Part shown: positions 14,873 through 25,798 of the stretch, one piece after another
How the letters are laid out: the number at the start of each line of letters is the position of its first letter
How positions within the stretch are numbered: the first letter of the stretch is position 1
DNA from: CAZVJA01 sp964626885
GTDB lineage: Bacteria; Planctomycetota; Planctomycetia; Planctomycetales; Planctomycetaceae
DNA length: 34,016 nt
Reading direction: 5' to 3'
Assembly (NCBI GenBank): GCA_964626885.1
Contig: CAZVJA010000036.1
Location: forward strand, 1-34,016
The notes under the pieces: generated by a model
What the model was told of the DNA's origin: nothing
The model's database searches: none
The model's input: only the letters and a program-made list of their open reading frames with translations
Position numbers and translations under genes: made by a program

Positions 14873-15811
14873 ATGTTTCGTTGGATGACCCTTACACTTG
14901 GGCCGGTGCTGATTGTCGGCGGACTCTATTGGCTGTTGCGGCCGGAGTTCGGGACCGGGCTGGCGGCTGCGCAGAATGAATCGCACCTGGAACAGCCGCT
15001 CACGGAAACGCCCGCGGCCCGTGGACTCGAAGCGACCTGCACAAGAAAAGCCGAGGATGTCTCGCGGACCCTCGGCCCGCAGGGCCATGTGATTGTGCGG
15101 GCCCCGTTCGTGGTGGCCGGCGATTTCGCGGAAGCCGACGTCGAACGGATCTATCAGCAGACGATTGTTCCGACCGCGCGGGCGCTCTTCGTAAGCTATT
15201 TCGATAAAACGCCGACGGAGCCGATCACGATATTGTTATTCTCAACCGACACTAGTTACCGTCGTTACGCGGAAGAGGTCGACGGAAATCCCCGCGCGGA
15301 ATATTCGGGCTACTACGAGCGGGGGGACCGGCGGGTGGTGATCAATCTCTCGACCGGCAGCGGCACACTGGCTCATGAATTGACGCACGCCTTGGCGCAG
15401 GGCGATTTTCCCGACATGCCCGAATGGTTCGACGAGGGACTGGCGTCGCTGCACGAAGAGAGCAAGATCACCGAAGATGGTCTGCGGATTGTGGGAGCCT
15501 CGAATTGGAGATTGCAGTTCCTCATCCCCGCTATTCGCGGCAACTCGTTGCAATCTCTGGAAGCGCTGATGACCTCGCGCCGCGTTCGGACGGGGCAGCA
15601 ATCGGTCGATTACGCGCAGGCGAGGTACCTTTGTCTGTTCCTGCAGCAGCGAAACCTGCTCGAACCGTTCTACCGCAAGTTCCGCGAGTCCTTCGCTGAC
15701 GATCCGACCGGCGCTCGGGTGCTCTGCCAACTGCTGGGAGTCGATTCCCTGGCTGACGCGGATCGTGAATTTCGCGAGTGGGTGCTCCGCTTCCCGCGCG
15801 ATGCTCGTTGA
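14873..15811 (+). CDS. Membrane-anchored zinc metallopeptidase (peptidase MA/DUF1570-like)
   Basis: A 312-residue protein. The first 26 residues (FRWMTLTLGPVLIVGGLYWLL) form a signal anchor, so the rest lies outside the cytoplasm. The zinc motif HELTH is in GTLAHELTHALAQGDFPDMPEWFDEGLASLHEE. The glutamate of WFDEGLA, about 22 residues after the first His, is the expected third ligand of a gluzincin. The region before it (VINLSTGSG) and the C-terminal helical part also fit the peptidase-MA type. The substrate is unknown. The ATG at 14873 is preferred to the upstream one at 14654 because it begins directly with the membrane segment. It converges with the ExeA-like gene. Confidence 0.8.
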   Translation: MFRWMTLTLGPVLIVGGLYWLLRPEFGTGLAAAQNESHLEQPLTETPAARGLEATCTRKAEDVSRTLGPQGHVIVRAPFVVAGDFAEADVERIYQQTIVPTARALFVSYFDKTPTEPITILLFSTDTSYRRYAEEVDGNPRAEYSGYYERGDRRVVINLSTGSGTLAHELTHALAQGDFPDMPEWFDEGLASLHEESKITEDGLRIVGASNWRLQFLIPAIRGNSLQSLEALMTSRRVRTGQQSVDYAQARYLCLFLQQRNLLEPFYRKFRESFADDPTGARVLCQLLGVDSLADADREFREWVLRFPRDAR

Positions 15812-15876
15812 CGACTGTGTCAGCAAACGCGTGGACCGGCAACATCGCGGATTCGATAGACGTGTTCGAGATTCTT

Positions 15877-17706
15877 TCACGCACCTCGGCGTCGGCGCAG
15901 CTCGCTGAAAAGCTGCTCGTAGGGCCGATGCGGACGCGGGGCCGGCGGAGTTGTCTCCGCGACCGCAGGTTGTTCGCCGGCGCGATCGACTCGGGCCGTG
16001 GATGAGGAATCGGTATCGTCGTCGTCGGGCAGGACAATATCGAACGCTCGCGGCTGAACGTCGTTCTGCGATCCGCGCGCGGCGTCGCGACTGACTGTCG
16101 ATTTGTGGGATTCGCCCGCGGAGATCGACTTCGTGCCGCGCCCCACGTCCTGAACCCGTAAGTTCCCGGTTGCATCGGTTTCCACCGAGATCGTTAACGA
16201 CGCCAGTGCACCCGCGTCTTGAGATTCGACGATGATCCCCCTGTTCGTTGATCCCGACATCCCGCCGTCGCCGGAGGGATCGAGCGCCTCATCGACGAGC
16301 GACATGATTCCCTCAATCGCCAGATCGAGATCTCGGGCCGTCGGAACTTTGCGAGCTGTTTCCTGTTGCTTCGTTGTGATCGGCGTTTCTTTGGGCAATG
16401 CTTTCCCCGAAGGCTTGCCGGAAGAGGGAATTCCCAGCGGGAGTGTTTTCGGTGCGAGCAGGGCCGGTCTGGCAGGCCGCATGGCATCGAGCAAGGCGTA
16501 TCGGTCGACGACGACCTCTTCCTGAAATTCGCGACCGACGGATGAGGCCGATTTCGCACGCGGTGCTGCCGGAGACACGATACTGCGCTGCGATTCGGTT
16601 GCTGCGGAATTCAAACCGGTCGCACCGACGGAGATCGATGGTTTGCTGCCCGGCTGCTTGAACGTTGGTTCCGGTCCGCCAATCTCGATCGCAGCTATCG
16701 ACTCGGAATCATCTCCCCCGATCTCGAAACTCTCAACTTCCTTCTCTTTCATCGAATGGCCGCGGGACGCGACATCCGCTTTCACACGTGTGTTTTCTGA
16801 ATCGTTCCGATCGCGCTTGCTTGCACGGAACTGCTCCGCCTGAGACTGCAACTGCTCGATCGGGCTGGGAATGGCGGTCGGCACGTTCCAGTGCAGCGGC
16901 AACTGCTTCAGGTCTTCCAGCGCTTCGTAGACCGTTTCAGGACCTATTGGGCGCTCTCCCGCGACAAAACCGAGCATCAGGCTGTGATCGCACAACTGAT
17001 TGATGCAGCGCGGCGAACCGTCACTTGCCTGGCAGATGACTTGCAGCGCGCGAGGAGTGAAGATTTCGGCGGGAGTTCCACCAGCCCATTCGAGCCGCGC
17101 GCTAATGTATTCGGCCGATTCCTTGTGCGACAGCGGAGCCAGACTCACCTGACAGGCAATTCGCTGATTGAGCGATGCGAGCTCGGGCTCGGCGAGATTT
17201 TCTTCGAGTTGCAACTGGCCGCTCAAAACCACGCGAACCAGCGGGCTGCCGTCGTCCGCGAGATTCGTAATCGAGCGAATTTCCTCGAGAAGTCGGGCAC
17301 TCAGCAGATGGGCTTCATCGACGACCAACACCAGCGCCTGACGGGTCGCGCAAAGTTCCCGCACCGCCGAGGTCAATTCGAGCCGCAGTTCCTGCTCCGC
17401 CATTCGCAGATAGGGACGCTCCAACTCATACAGAATCGCTTGCAGAAGCGACCGTCGCGTCGGGTAATTGGAATTCGGAAGAAATACGGCGGCGAACGGA
17501 TCGGAAAGCTCTTCGGCGAGTCGCCGGCAGATGAGCGTTTTTCCGACTCCGGCTGGTCCGGTCAATACGGCGATCCCCTCGCCGGCTTCGATGCAGCGGA
17601 TCAGTTCGTCGAGCACTTGATCGGCCGCTTCGGTCGGGACGAAACAATCGGGATCGGGAGTGGCGATAAAAGGCCGCCGTTCCAAACCGAAGTGCCGTTC
17701 GTACAT
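15877..17706 (-). CDS. ExeA/GspA-like AAA+ ATPase with long disordered tail
   Basis: A 609-residue protein. About 1-280 is an ExeA-type AAA+ ATPase: MYERHFGLERRPFIATPDP start, Walker A GPAGVGKT (50-57), Walker B LVLVVDEAH (about 125-133), then LSGQLQLEENL and the RCINQLCDHSL sensor region. Family members (ExeA, GspA, MshM) help secretion or pilus machinery pass the cell wall. The remaining 330 residues are low-complexity and rich in Ser, Pro, Ala and acidic residues, with a DDDD run, and have no domain I recognise; there is no peptidoglycan-binding domain or membrane helix. The ATG at 17706 has GGAGAGG 9 nt upstream, better than the ATG at 17724. No secretion genes are adjacent, so its machine is elsewhere. 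Confidence 0.8.
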   Translation of the reverse strand: MYERHFGLERRPFIATPDPDCFVPTEAADQVLDELIRCIEAGEGIAVLTGPAGVGKTLICRRLAEELSDPFAAVFLPNSNYPTRRSLLQAILYELERPYLRMAEQELRLELTSAVRELCATRQALVLVVDEAHLLSARLLEEIRSITNLADDGSPLVRVVLSGQLQLEENLAEPELASLNQRIACQVSLAPLSHKESAEYISARLEWAGGTPAEIFTPRALQVICQASDGSPRCINQLCDHSLMLGFVAGERPIGPETVYEALEDLKQLPLHWNVPTAIPSPIEQLQSQAEQFRASKRDRNDSENTRVKADVASRGHSMKEKEVESFEIGGDDSESIAAIEIGGPEPTFKQPGSKPSISVGATGLNSAATESQRSIVSPAAPRAKSASSVGREFQEEVVVDRYALLDAMRPARPALLAPKTLPLGIPSSGKPSGKALPKETPITTKQQETARKVPTARDLDLAIEGIMSLVDEALDPSGDGGMSGSTNRGIIVESQDAGALASLTISVETDATGNLRVQDVGRGTKSISAGESHKSTVSRDAARGSQNDVQPRAFDIVLPDDDDTDSSSTARVDRAGEQPAVAETTPPAPRPHRPYEQLFSELRRRRGA

Positions 17707-18499
17707 AAGACGCTGCCTCTCCATGTCTTTCGATTCGGTAAGAGCCGGTTCGAACAGTCGGTGGGGACCATTCGATCCGATTCAATGAGTTGGCCGCGTT
17801 TGGCCGACGGCGAAACTTGCTCTCACCCTCCGTGGAGGCGCGCAAAGACAATTCGAGCGCGGGGAACGCTCCTCTCAGGCATTTCATCGATCCGCAGATA
17901 GGGGGTTCTTTAGGAGAAGAAACCGAACCGACGACCGCGAGCTCCGCTTCACGGAATCTCGCGTTCAACTCATCACAAATTGTTCAATTCAAAGAAGATA
18001 GAAAACCCAATTCCGTAATGTGCTGAACAAGAATCGGCGGGAATTCCCTCCCCTGTCGGCCCAGGCAGGATCAGCCTTAAAGGGCGCGAAATGTTTCCAT
18101 CACGCCGTATCCGAATATTCCGTCGGCGACAGCTAGGTATGTGGCGGTCGATATGGAATCGGCAATTGTTGCCGGCAAACAGTGTTTTGCGATGGAAGTG
18201 GATTCAACCAGAGGCTGCATTCCGATCTGGAAAAACTCCTGGGGCTGTCATGAGCCAAAATGGGGGAAATCCAGGCACGGAAGATGAAGCAGAGCTCCTG
18301 GCCTTGCCCGCATAATCGGCACAAAGCGTGACCTCTCCAATTCGACCGGGCGGATTGGGTACAATGTAACCCTATGATGGGGAACAGGTTCCGCCTGCTG
18401 ATGGTCAAATCCTTTTCCACGGATATCCAGCGTAGTAGAATTTTGCATACCGATCTTGCGCCCCAGGCTACCGACGGCGGCCCGCGAGATCCGTTCCCG
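17707..18499. other. Intergenic region between ExeA-like gene and phoH
   Basis: About 790 bases between divergent genes. I see no gene that can be supported. A 21-codon frame at 18250-18315 is noted in the rejected list. A TACAAT box at 18360-18365 could be a -10 for phoH but has no -35 partner at proper spacing. Around 17783-17803 an imperfect GTTGGCC/GGCCGAC dyad occurs. Confidence 0.5.
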
Positions 18500-19468
18500 A
18501 TGTCACCTCGAATGCCAGAAGCGTCCATCACTTTTGCCGACCACGATCAGATTCGTACGCTCTTCGGAACTCGCGACGAGTACCTGAGGCAAGTGCGGGA
18601 GTCTGTGGGGGTCGATGTTGTGCTGCGGGGGGACGAACTGCGCTTGCAGGGTTCGGACGAACAGATTCGGCGCGGCCTCGATGTCATCTCGCAGTTGCGG
18701 GCGATCATTGAGAAGACCGGCAAATTGCAGGAATCCGAAGTCCGCGGAATTCTGACGGGCGAACGCCGCAACGGGGATACGGCCGACTCGGGGATCGATG
18801 TCTTCGAGCGGGCACGCAAAGTTCTGCCGCGCAGCGAGGGGCAGGTGGAGTATGTGCGGGCCCTGGAGCAGAACGACCTGGTGTTTTGCACGGGACCGGC
18901 CGGATGCGGCAAGACCTATCTGGCGGTGGCCATGGCGATCAACGCGCTGCGCAGGGAGCAGGTGCGCAAGATCGTGCTGGTTCGGCCCGCGGTCGAAGCG
19001 GGAGAGAAGCTGGGTTATCTGCCGGGAGATATCTTCGCGAAGGTCAACCCGTATCTGCGTCCGCTGCTCGATGCGCTGAATGACATTCTCGATTACGACA
19101 CGGTACGGAAGTATCTGGAAAAAGACGTGATTGAAATCGTGCCGCTGGCGTTCATGCGCGGGCGGACGTTGAACAATACATTTATCATTCTCGATGAAGG
19201 GCAGAACACGACCGTCACGCAAATGAAAATGTTTTTGACTCGCATGGGGAACGACTCGAAAATTGTCGTTACCGGCGACGTGACGCAGATCGATCTGCCG
19301 CCGCACCTTGCTTGCGGGTTGATTGACGCGACCGAACGGTTGGCGGGAATTGAGCACGTGAGTGTCGTCCGATTGACCGGTCGCGACATTGTCCGCCATC
19401 GCCTGGTGAGGGAAATCGTCCGCGCGTATGAGAAGGATGAACGCGGCGTGAAACCGCGTAAGAAGTAG
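18500..19468 (+). CDS. phoH: PhoH-like ATPase
   Basis: PhoH family P-loop ATPase, 322 residues, cytosolic. In many bacteria it is linked with ybeY and RNA metabolism. An N-terminal KH-like part (about 8-75) precedes the ATPase domain. Walker A is GPAGCGKT (132-139), followed by the family signatures LVRPAVEAGEKLGYLPGD and NPYLRPL, and Walker B FIILDEGQNTT. The C-terminus has TGDVTQIDLP, also typical. The start is uncertain. The ATG at 18500 is chosen because conserved sequence begins just after it (EASITFADHDQIRTLFG); ATGs at 18374 and 18512 are possible. It is the first gene of a three-gene operon, with 24 nt to the next gene. Confidence 0.93.
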   Translation: MSPRMPEASITFADHDQIRTLFGTRDEYLRQVRESVGVDVVLRGDELRLQGSDEQIRRGLDVISQLRAIIEKTGKLQESEVRGILTGERRNGDTADSGIDVFERARKVLPRSEGQVEYVRALEQNDLVFCTGPAGCGKTYLAVAMAINALRREQVRKIVLVRPAVEAGEKLGYLPGDIFAKVNPYLRPLLDALNDILDYDTVRKYLEKDVIEIVPLAFMRGRTLNNTFIILDEGQNTTVTQMKMFLTRMGNDSKIVVTGDVTQIDLPPHLACGLIDATERLAGIEHVSVVRLTGRDIVRHRLVREIVRAYEKDERGVKPRKK

Positions 19469-19492
19469 GCCGGACGCACCGAGCGAGGAAGC

Positions 19493-21817
19493 ATGTCACT
19501 ATTCAGTTCGAGACGTAGACGCACTTCGCGCGTGGTCGCGCTCCGCCCGGCCTCTTCGTTTCGAGGATGGATCGTCGACCTGGCGCGCAATCGCCACGTC
19601 ACCGTGCGGTTGCTCGTCAGCGTGGCCACGATCGCAGCTCTGACGGTGGCCGTGGAAGGGTGGAAGCCTCCGTTTCCCTATCGCCTGCGGGACATCGCGG
19701 AGCACGGGATCAATGCCCGAACTGATTTTCAAATTGTCAACCGCCTGGAAACGGACCGCGCCCGCAACAACGCCGAAAATCAGGCGCCGCAGGTTTTTCG
19801 GAACGACCCCGAACCGCTCCGTTTACTCGCAGCCAAACTCCGCAGCGATTTGGAACAGGTCGCGCAGGCAAAGTCGCTGAATAACCTGCCGGCGGAACCA
19901 CGATCGGGCTTCGGTTGGGCCGCGCCTGCCGGAACCGCGACAATTGCGGAAGAAGAGGCGGAACGGATGAACCGGGAGTTCGCCCAGCTGAAGGCGAGTC
20001 TGGCCGGAGAAGACGGGACGACCGGTAAGCGAATCGATGACATCATCGCCGAGTTTGAATTGTTCATCGCCCCATTGCGGAAATATGGACTTCTGAAGGA
20101 AGCAGATCTTGCGAACCACGAGATTCCTTCCGGCAGCGTGATTGCCATCACCGCCGCAAAGGATAGCGAGACGCAGGAAGTTGTTCCGTTATCGGGAGTG
20201 CAACTGAGCGAAGTCCTCAAGGAGACCGGAACCGTCGGTAAAACCTGGCCGCAATACCCCGATTTGGAGCTCAATCGTAAAGTGCTCGAACGCTGGGTGC
20301 TTGTGCAGGCTCCTCCCACATTGAGCAAGGATGGCGAAGCGACGCAAAAAGCCAAGCGAGAGGCAAGAGACCGCGTTCCCCCCGTGACGACAAACATTAG
20401 CCGGGGGGACAACCTCGTCCCTCCACGTCAGGTCATTGAAGAGGAACGCCGTGCCTTGCTTCTCGCGGAACATACGGCGGTCATCAAGCGGATGACGACC
20501 GGGCGGCGACTGCTGCACGTGGCAACGGTCGTGACGCTGCTCTCAGTCTTGGGAGTCCTCGTTGGCCATTACTTGGTCCACGACCAGACCTCCATCGTCA
20601 ACAATCTTGGGCGGCTTTGCATCTATCTGGCCACGCTCGTCGTGGCCGTCGCGCTCGCCCGGTTCCTGTCGGAAGACCCGTGGCGCGGCGAGGTATTCCC
20701 CGTGGCGGTGGCCGTGATGATCATTGCCGTGGTGTTCGATCAGGAGTTGGCGATTCTCACGGCGTTTGCCTTGTCGCTGGTGGTCGCGTTTTCGACGACC
20801 GGCAGCCTGGGACAATTCGGAATACTCCTGAGTGCCGCCATCGCGTCAGTGTTACCGTTGGCCAGCATTCCCTCGCGTTCGACCCTCATCAAGGTCGGCT
20901 TCTGGTCCGCCGCCGCCTGCTTTCTGGTGACCTGGAGCACCGGGTTGATCCTCGGGCAGTCGCTCACCGGTGAAATCTGGGATAAGCCGCTCTTGATCAG
21001 GAGCCTGTTCGGCGCGGGTTGGTGTCTCCTCGCGGGGTATCTCGTCGCGGGGAGCTTGCCGTTTATCGAGTCGTGGTTCGGAGTGGTGACGAACATCAGC
21101 TTGCTGGAGATGAGCGACGTCTCGCATCCATTGCTGCAAGAACTTGTCCGCCGCGCACCGGGAACATACAGCCACTCCATCGCTGTCGCCACTCTGGGAG
21201 AAACGGCGGCGGAGCGGATTGGCGCCAACGGGCTGCTGGTTCGCGTGGGGGCATACTTCCACGACATCGGAAAGATGCTCAAGCCGCACTACTTCGTCGA
21301 AAACATGCACGAGGGGATGGAAAGCCGGCACGAGCATCTCGCCCCGGCCATGAGCACGTTGATCATTATTGGCCACGTGAAGGACGGAGCCGACCTGGCC
21401 CGCCAGCACAACATTCCGCAGGCGATCATCGACTTCATTGAGCAGCACCACGGGACCACGCTCGTGGAGTACTTTTACCACGAGGCAACCAAGCAGGCGG
21501 GAGAAGGATCTTCGTGGCGGACCACGGTCGAGGAATCGGCGTTCCGATACCCGGGACCGAAGCCGCAGACTCGCGAAGCCGGCGTGATGATGCTCGCCGA
21601 CGCGGTCGAGAGTGCCAGCAGAACCCTCAGCGAACCCACGCCCAAGCGGATCGAAACACTGGTGCACGAACTGACAATGAAACGGCTGCTCGACGGGCAA
21701 TTCGATGAATGCTCACTCACGTTGAGCGAGATTCACGCGGTGGAAGACTCGTTGTGCAAATCGCTGATCGGTATTTACCACGGGCGCATCAAATACCCCG
21801 AGCAGCGCACCGCGTGA
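19493..21817 (+). CDS. 7TM-HD (PgpH-like) c-di-AMP phosphodiesterase family protein
   Basis: A 774-residue membrane protein. One membrane helix at about 37-54 is followed by a large extracytoplasmic 7TMR-HD domain (about 60-330), then about seven helices (roughly 338-530), and a cytosolic HD domain (about 555-720). The HD site includes H561 in GTYSHSIAV, HDIGK at 590-594 and the EQHHGTTLVEYFY segment. Members such as Listeria PgpH hydrolyse c-di-AMP, so activity here is inferred from family. GAGG lies 5 nt before the ATG at 19493. Position between phoH and ybeY is a widespread arrangement. Its stop overlaps a possible GTG start of ybeY (GTGA at 21814-21817). Confidence 0.9.
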   Translation: MSLFSSRRRRTSRVVALRPASSFRGWIVDLARNRHVTVRLLVSVATIAALTVAVEGWKPPFPYRLRDIAEHGINARTDFQIVNRLETDRARNNAENQAPQVFRNDPEPLRLLAAKLRSDLEQVAQAKSLNNLPAEPRSGFGWAAPAGTATIAEEEAERMNREFAQLKASLAGEDGTTGKRIDDIIAEFELFIAPLRKYGLLKEADLANHEIPSGSVIAITAAKDSETQEVVPLSGVQLSEVLKETGTVGKTWPQYPDLELNRKVLERWVLVQAPPTLSKDGEATQKAKREARDRVPPVTTNISRGDNLVPPRQVIEEERRALLLAEHTAVIKRMTTGRRLLHVATVVTLLSVLGVLVGHYLVHDQTSIVNNLGRLCIYLATLVVAVALARFLSEDPWRGEVFPVAVAVMIIAVVFDQELAILTAFALSLVVAFSTTGSLGQFGILLSAAIASVLPLASIPSRSTLIKVGFWSAAACFLVTWSTGLILGQSLTGEIWDKPLLIRSLFGAGWCLLAGYLVAGSLPFIESWFGVVTNISLLEMSDVSHPLLQELVRRAPGTYSHSIAVATLGETAAERIGANGLLVRVGAYFHDIGKMLKPHYFVENMHEGMESRHEHLAPAMSTLIIIGHVKDGADLARQHNIPQAIIDFIEQHHGTTLVEYFYHEATKQAGEGSSWRTTVEESAFRYPGPKPQTREAGVMMLADAVESASRTLSEPTPKRIETLVHELTMKRLLDGQFDECSLTLSEIHAVEDSLCKSLIGIYHGRIKYPEQRTA

Positions 21818-21849
21818 CGTATCCGATCATTGTTTCAACTGCAGACCGC

Positions 21850-22347
21850 ATGTACGACATCGCCATTGCCAATGAGCAGAACTTCGTTGAAATCGACGAG
21901 GAACGATTGCGGCATGTTGTGCAGTCGGTGCTCGAGGCGGAACAGGTTCGCGAAGCTTCGATCAGCATTGCCATCATCGACGACCCGTCGCTCCGACGGC
22001 TCAACAAGCAGCACCTCGATCATGACTACGACACCGACGTCTTGAGCTTTCTGCTGGAATGCGAGGAGAGCGGAGAAGCCGGAGATGTGATGAATGACAC
22101 TGCCGTGCCAGCGCCGCGCGGCTGCGGAAAGCGGATCGAGGGAGAAGTTATCGCCAGCGCGGAGATGGCGGTCAAACGAGCCGGCGAGTTCCAGTGGCGG
22201 CCGATCGACGAACTGACGTTGTACGTCATCCACGGCCTGTTGCATCTGACAGGCTACGACGATCTCGATGAGGACGAACGCGAACGAATGCGTTCCCGCG
22301 AACGAGAGATGCTGCACCACGTAGGCCTCTCGCCGCGCGAATCTTAG
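21850..22347 (+). CDS. ybeY: Endoribonuclease YbeY (rRNA maturation)
   Basis: A zinc-dependent RNA enzyme acting in 16S rRNA 3' maturation and ribosome quality control. The 165-residue protein has LNKQHLDHDYDTDVLSF, the family signature near the middle, and the metal motif HGLLHLTGYDD. This shows H128 and H132 but Asp138 in place of the usual third His (GYDH). A stretch of about 25 residues between LSFLLEC and GEVIASAE is longer than in E. coli. Start choice: ATG at 21850 gives a normal length. A GTG at 21814, overlapping the upstream stop codon, would add 12 residues and allow translational coupling. The stop overlaps that of the convergent YdcF-like gene. Confidence 0.9.
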   Translation: MYDIAIANEQNFVEIDEERLRHVVQSVLEAEQVREASISIAIIDDPSLRRLNKQHLDHDYDTDVLSFLLECEESGEAGDVMNDTAVPAPRGCGKRIEGEVIASAEMAVKRAGEFQWRPIDELTLYVIHGLLHLTGYDDLDEDERERMRSREREMLHHVGLSPRES

Positions 22348-23543
22348 AACACCAGCGGCTGAATGTAGAACACCCACAGCGCGGATGCTTCTTGAGCCAG
22401 TGCCTCATTCGATGCGCGCGGGCTCTTGTCGCCGGCTTCGGAAACCGCCGGCACGGTATCCACATCCTTGCCGAACCGCCGGAAGCAGAGCTTGATGCGC
22501 GGCAGCAGGTAGAAGTCGCTGACGACCAGCAGATTGTGCAGATCATTTTTCTCGCACAAATCGAGCGTTCCTTGAACCGCCGACTCGACCGCCGAACCGG
22601 ATGTATCGGGAATCAGGTCGGCTTCGGGAACGCCTTGTTCCACCGCCAGCCGGCGCAGGATCTCTGTTTCCTCCTCTCCCTGCTTGCCGGGGCCGGCGAC
22701 GAGAATCAACTTGCGGACGAGTTTCTCCTCGTACAGTTGACACGCCGCGCGAACACGCGTTTCAAGCGTCTGCTCCAGTTTCGCCCCAGGCGGCACGTCG
22801 CAAGCAAACACGACGGCAACGTCAGCCGCCCGCCGGTTATCTACTTTTCCCTGACAAAAGAACTGTGCCAGCGGAAAGCTGGCCACGCAAAGGGCCGCCG
22901 AAAACATCGCGAGGAATAAGTCGCGTGAGAGGTTGCTCGAACGGCCGCGCAGGCCGATCAACCCCGAGAACACCACCGCCGACAACGCGGCGACGTGCAG
23001 CGGGAACGCCACGGGAATCTTTGCATGAATCTCCCCGGCGCGGAACTGCTGGTAAAAAACGTACGAATTCCATAATGCGGCACCGAAGAGAGCCAGCACC
23101 GCCAAAATCGTCAAACCGCGGAAAAATCCCGGCATGATCGGATGCACGGCGAACAGCAGCAGCAGTGAGCCGCACGCCCCGAGCAACCCGCGGGCGACCT
23201 CCGCCGAACAGGGACGCAGATCGATCCAGCCAAGATTGGCGTCGTGACTTGCGCCGCGTACCTCGCCCAGCAGGATCAGCAGCAAAAACGCGCCCAGAAA
23301 GAACGCCACGCCCCGCGCGACCGCCTGCCAGGCCGGCGCGAAGATCTCCGGCGGCGGTTCCGGTTTGGCGGGCCGGTCAACGGACAACGGCCGATCGACG
23401 CGGCGCCGCGAGCGGATCGGTTCGGAGGCTGGCCGTGTCTCCTCGGCGGGCTCATCGGGACGACGCGAGCGTCGCACGCGGCGCTGTTCATGTCGCGGCG
23501 GTTTCGATGATCTCGGTTTGTAAGGAACGTCGTCCACGATCAC
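22344..23543 (-). CDS. YdcF/ElyC-like (DUF218) membrane protein
   Basis: A 399-residue protein. The first 60 residues are highly basic and disordered (many RR and PP). Membrane helices follow at about 77-96, 117-134, 139-160, 180-198 and 209-230. The C-terminal domain (about 240-399) is DUF218-like: AADVAVVFACDVPPG, LVRKLILVAGPGKQGEEETEILRRLAVEQGV, and the NLLVVSDFYLLPRIKL stretch matching the family's TSxxHxxRA region, here without the His. Related proteins (ElyC, SanA, YdcF) work in envelope maintenance. The start is GTG at 23543; no ATG follows until inside the membrane part. It converges on ybeY with a 4-nt overlap of stop codons. Confidence 0.7.
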   Translation of the reverse strand: MIVDDVPYKPRSSKPPRHEQRRVRRSRRPDEPAEETRPASEPIRSRRRVDRPLSVDRPAKPEPPPEIFAPAWQAVARGVAFFLGAFLLLILLGEVRGASHDANLGWIDLRPCSAEVARGLLGACGSLLLLFAVHPIMPGFFRGLTILAVLALFGAALWNSYVFYQQFRAGEIHAKIPVAFPLHVAALSAVVFSGLIGLRGRSSNLSRDLFLAMFSAALCVASFPLAQFFCQGKVDNRRAADVAVVFACDVPPGAKLEQTLETRVRAACQLYEEKLVRKLILVAGPGKQGEEETEILRRLAVEQGVPEADLIPDTSGSAVESAVQGTLDLCEKNDLHNLLVVSDFYLLPRIKLCFRRFGKDVDTVPAVSEAGDKSPRASNEALAQEASALWVFYIQPLVF

Positions 23544-23620
23544 TCGCGATTCCGCCGGGATATTTGCCGGCGATCTGTGTGCCGATCACCCCCGCGCCGG
23601 ATCACCTCCGGCACGCGTTC

Positions 23621-24156
23621 TCAGGCCTCCTCTGAATCATAATGGATCAGAGAGTAAACGTCGTGCGGTGCCAGTCGTTTACGCCCTCGGAGAAAATCGA
23701 GCTCGATAACGAACGCCGCGCCGGCAATCGACGCGCCGGTCCGCTCGACGATCTTCATGCAGGCTTCCATCGTCCCCCCCGTGGCGAGCAAGTCGTCGAC
23801 GAGCAGCACCCGATCGCCCGCAGCCAGTGCGTCAGTGTGCATTTCCAGTGAATCCTTGCCATATTCCAGCTCGTAATGGAACGAGTGCGTATCGAACGGC
23901 AGTTTCCCCGGTTTGCGGACCGGGATGAACCGCGCCTGCAGATCGAGCGCCAACGGGGCAGCGAAGATGAAGCCACGCGCCTCCGCGGCTATCACGGCAT
24001 TCACATTTTTCGTCCGGAATCGTTCCGCCAGACGGGAAATCACCGCGCGAAACGCTTCCGGAGAAGCCAGCAGCGGCGTGATGTCGCGAAACAGAATCCC
24101 CGGCTTGGGAAAGTCGGGAATGGCCCGAATGTATTTCTTCAAGTCGATGTCGGCGG

Positions 24157-24160
<4 letters not shown>
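23621..24160 (-). CDS. apt: Adenine phosphoribosyltransferase
   Basis: Salvages adenine to AMP using PRPP; cytosolic. The 179-residue product is normal for Apt. It opens with IRAIPDFPKPGILFRDITPLL, the family signature, then IAAEARGFIFAAPLA and the PRPP loop VLLVDDLLATGGT (118-130). A C-terminal helix closes the fold. The ATG at 24160 overlaps the stop of the upstream kinase gene as ATGA, so translation is probably coupled. The longer frame to 24265 is only the kinase gene read in another frame. The short 3' gap to the YdcF-like gene has no visible terminator. Confidence 0.96.
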
Positions 24161-25674
<1,514 letters not shown>

Positions 25675-25798
25675 CGACGCGCTTTATGACGGGAACGGTT
25701 CACCGGATCGCCCGAAGAGGGGCTGGTTTTTCCGAGTGTATGTTGCCACAATTCCCAGGGTCAATCGTGAAATGATTTTGACGGGGGAAAGCGAGCAA

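Noticed and set aside
18250..18315. 21-codon acidic frame upstream of phoH
   Set aside because: No clear ribosome site, no family resemblance, and it ends before the only possible -10 box; too short to support.
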